Translations under genes and position numbers: made by a program
The notes under the pieces: generated by a model
Database searches by the model: none
What the model saw: only the letters and a program-made list of their open reading frames with translations
What the model was told of the DNA's origin: nothing
Part shown: positions 62,585 through 64,000 of the stretch, one piece after another
Position numbering within the stretch: position 1 is the first letter of the stretch
How the letters are laid out: the number at the start of each line of letters is the position of its first letter
Source of the DNA: Streptomyces globisporus
GTDB lineage: Bacteria; Actinomycetota; Actinomycetes; Streptomycetales; Streptomycetaceae
Assembly: GCA_014649555.1 (NCBI GenBank)
Contig: BMTG01000008.1
Span: 341,376-405,375 of the forward strand
Reading direction: 5' to 3'
Length of the DNA stretch: 64,000 bases

Positions 62585-62834
62585 GGACACAAGGTAGCCA
62601 GCCGCCTCGGGAGGCTCGGCGGGGGGTGCGGCGTGCGGCTGGGCGCCGCGGTCTCTTCCCATGGGGCAGTAGTCGGCCGGATGGCCGAAAAAGTTCCCGC
62701 ACGTGTCCGGATCCGGAAAGAGCCCGCGCCGATGCCGGCGCCGGAGAGCCGACCCCGCAGGCCGGCCGGAGGCTGAGACTCATCCCCGCACCGGGGTCCC
62801 GGCCCGCCGAGGAATCCGCCCCGCGCCCGACGCC

Positions 62835-63434
62835 TCAGCCCTCGTGCTTCTCCCCGGCGGCCACGGCGGCCCGCTCCAGCCGCTCCCGGTGGCTCGCCCA
62901 GTACGCCGCGTCGCCCGGCGGGACGCCGGTGTTGCTCTGGTTCATCCCGACGGCCCCGTCGATGAGTTCGCGCAGGATGTCCGCGTGCCCGGCGTGCCGG
63001 TGCGTGTCGCCGGTCACGCGGACGACGGCGTGGAGCAGCGTCACGTCGTCGCGGTCGGCCGGCCACCAGGGCACCCGGCCGACCGTGTCCAGCTCCAGCG
63101 CGTCGAGCGTCGCGTCCGCGTGCGCCCACGCCCGCCGGTAGAGGCCGACGATCTGCTCGCGCGACTCCTCGGCGGTGGCCCACATGTCCGCGTTGGCCTC
63201 GGCGCCCTCCGCGACCCAGGGCAGCGCCTCGCCGGACGGCCGCCCGAAGGCGTCGCCCAGGTAGCCGAGTTCGACGCTCGCCACATGTTTGACCAGGCCC
63301 AGCAGATTGGTGCCGGTGGGCGTGAGCGGGCGGCGGATGTCGTACTCCGAGAGCCCGTCGAGCTTCCAGAGCACGGCGTCACGGGCGTTCTGCAGGTAGA
63401 GGCGGAGGATGTCCTTGGGGGCTGATGCATTCAT
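62835..63434 (-). CDS. DinB-like (DUF664) protein
   Basis: 199 residues from ATG 63434 (MNASAPKDILRLYLQNARDAVLWKLDGLSEYDIRRPLTPTGT). The metal-binding histidines of the DinB/mycothiol-transferase four-helix fold appear as LLGLVKHVASVELGYLGD and GDTHRHAGHADILRELIDG. In actinobacteria these proteins often use mycothiol in place of glutathione. Substrate unknown. Confidence 0.9.
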   Translation of the reverse strand: MNASAPKDILRLYLQNARDAVLWKLDGLSEYDIRRPLTPTGTNLLGLVKHVASVELGYLGDAFGRPSGEALPWVAEGAEANADMWATAEESREQIVGLYRRAWAHADATLDALELDTVGRVPWWPADRDDVTLLHAVVRVTGDTHRHAGHADILRELIDGAVGMNQSNTGVPPGDAAYWASHRERLERAAVAAGEKHEG

Positions 63435-63715
63435 GGGCCCAGCATGTCGGGCGCCCCGACCTGGTTCACGGGGATTTCGCATGCCGGGATCGCGGGGCGC
63501 CACGCTGTGGCGTCGCCCACAGCGAACCCCGGCCCCGTGCTCCCGGCGCGGCGGCTTTTCCGTGCCGTGACGGGGGAGCGGTACGGCTCCCGTCGCCCGG
63601 GCCGCATCGCGCCGTGACCGGGATCTCGTTCTGCCCGGGCCCGGGCACTGGCACGCTGGTCGGGTCACCAGGGGGCGGGGCCCCTGCCCACAGCCGTACG
63701 AAGAGCGAGACGCCC

Positions 63716-63868
63716 ATGACCGCGACCAGCGCCGCAGCACACGCCCACCACACCCGCCGGGCCCGTACCGGTGGCCCCGAGGACGGCTCGAAGCTCATGG
63801 AGCACATCGCCGGCTGGGCCTTCGTCGTCGTGTTCGCGATGCTCGTCACCCAGATCGGCCTGCTCTAG
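63716..63868 (+). CDS. Small single-span membrane protein (50 residues)
   Basis: 50 residues from ATG 63716 (GAGCGAGA upstream). A His/Arg-rich N-terminus (SAAAHAHHTRRARTGG) is followed by one C-terminal membrane helix (WAFVVVFAMLVTQIGLL). A longer frame upstream lacks support. A perfect terminator 28 bases downstream supports a real transcription unit. Function unknown. Confidence 0.65.
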   Translation: MTATSAAAHAHHTRRARTGGPEDGSKLMEHIAGWAFVVVFAMLVTQIGLL

Positions 63869-63896
63869 GCCTGCTGGTAGAACTGCCGCCGGAAAC

Positions 63897-63931
63897 GGCT
63901 GTGGGGGTGGCGAACCGCCACCCCCACAGCC
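63897..63931 (+). terminator. Terminator after the small membrane protein
   Basis: GGCTGTGGGGGTGGCG (63897-63912) pairs perfectly with CGCCACCCCCACAGCC (63916-63931), loop AAC. Confidence 0.85.
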
Positions 63932-63942
63932 GCGCGGCCGGC

Positions 63943-64000
63943 TAGGCCGTGTTTTGAAAGTGGGCTTCGTCCTTCGTCCCACATCGTGATGATCTAGGTG
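63943..64000. mobile_element. Possible end of an IS5-like insertion sequence (cut by the window edge)
   Basis: The last bases, CTAGGCCGTGTTTTGAAAG and on, resemble terminal inverted repeats of Streptomyces IS5-family elements as I remember them (GGCCGTGTT...GAAAG), with a CTAG just before. No transposase frame is in the window, so this is a weak call. Confidence 0.3.

Noticed and set aside
63425-63715. Longer frame upstream of the small membrane protein
   Set aside because: It overlaps the DinB-like start region and shows no conserved character; ATG 63716 gives a compact single-span protein with a ribosome binding site.

Overview
The window is very GC-rich, uses many GTG starts, carries a BldD orthologue and keeps a pyr/rib/his gene order that matches the core chromosome of Streptomyces. 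The conserved order sIHF-gmk-rpoZ-coaBC-metK-priA-fmt-rsmB and the standalone terpene cyclase also fit a member of this genus. The species cannot be fixed from the sequence. Position and motifs recall Streptomyces griseus-type genomes, but that is from memory and unverified.

Layout. 1-282: end of nusB. 454-954: bldD, divergent from the pyrimidine locus pyrR-pyrB-pyrC-(PH-like membrane protein)-carA-carB-pyrD-pyrF (1177-11206), which is headed by a PyrR-binding RNA element. 11453-22113: housekeeping block of sIHF, gmk, rpoZ, coaBC, metK, priA, an HTH protein, fmt, rsmB and rpe. 22217-26150: a SorC-type regulator, a lone class I terpene cyclase on the minus strand, and a GuaB1-type CBS enzyme with a structured leader. 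26315-31071: an aldehyde dehydrogenase, an AsnC/Lrp regulator, a nitrilase-family amidase and a flavin amine oxidase/monooxygenase that resemble a lysine (5-aminovaleramide) catabolic set. 31097-33110: a DUF5995-like protein and a secreted or anchored GH6 glycosidase.

33236-38123 is the accessory part: four codirectional genes of locally lower GC. They encode a SUKH-4-like/deaminase fusion, a P-loop NTPase with a beta-propeller, a CpnT-like WXG100 polymorphic toxin with a C-terminal deaminase signature, and a small SUKH-4-like immunity protein. This is the strongest candidate for an under-described conflict system here.

38139-45674: uracil/xanthine permease, MFS transporter divergent from a ROK regulator with a clear palindromic operator between them, an NmrA-like protein, and a GH18 chitinase whose promoter carries DasR-type/chi-box repeats. 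45998-49946 and on: FMN riboswitch followed by ribD-ribE-ribM-ribBA-ribH, then hisE-hisG, a small PH-domain membrane protein and two overlapping CNNM/CorC-type CBS membrane proteins. 54893-64000: an AAA+ protein with a TPR-like N-terminus, a P-loop kinase, a Tat-type C39-like peptidase with repeats upstream, a PF04672 methyltransferase, a PepSY membrane protein beside a His-rich membrane protein, a DinB-like protein, a 50-residue membrane protein and, at the edge, what may be the end of an insertion sequence.

No rRNA, tRNA or CRISPR array was found. Many perfect hairpins separate transcription units and are listed as terminators.
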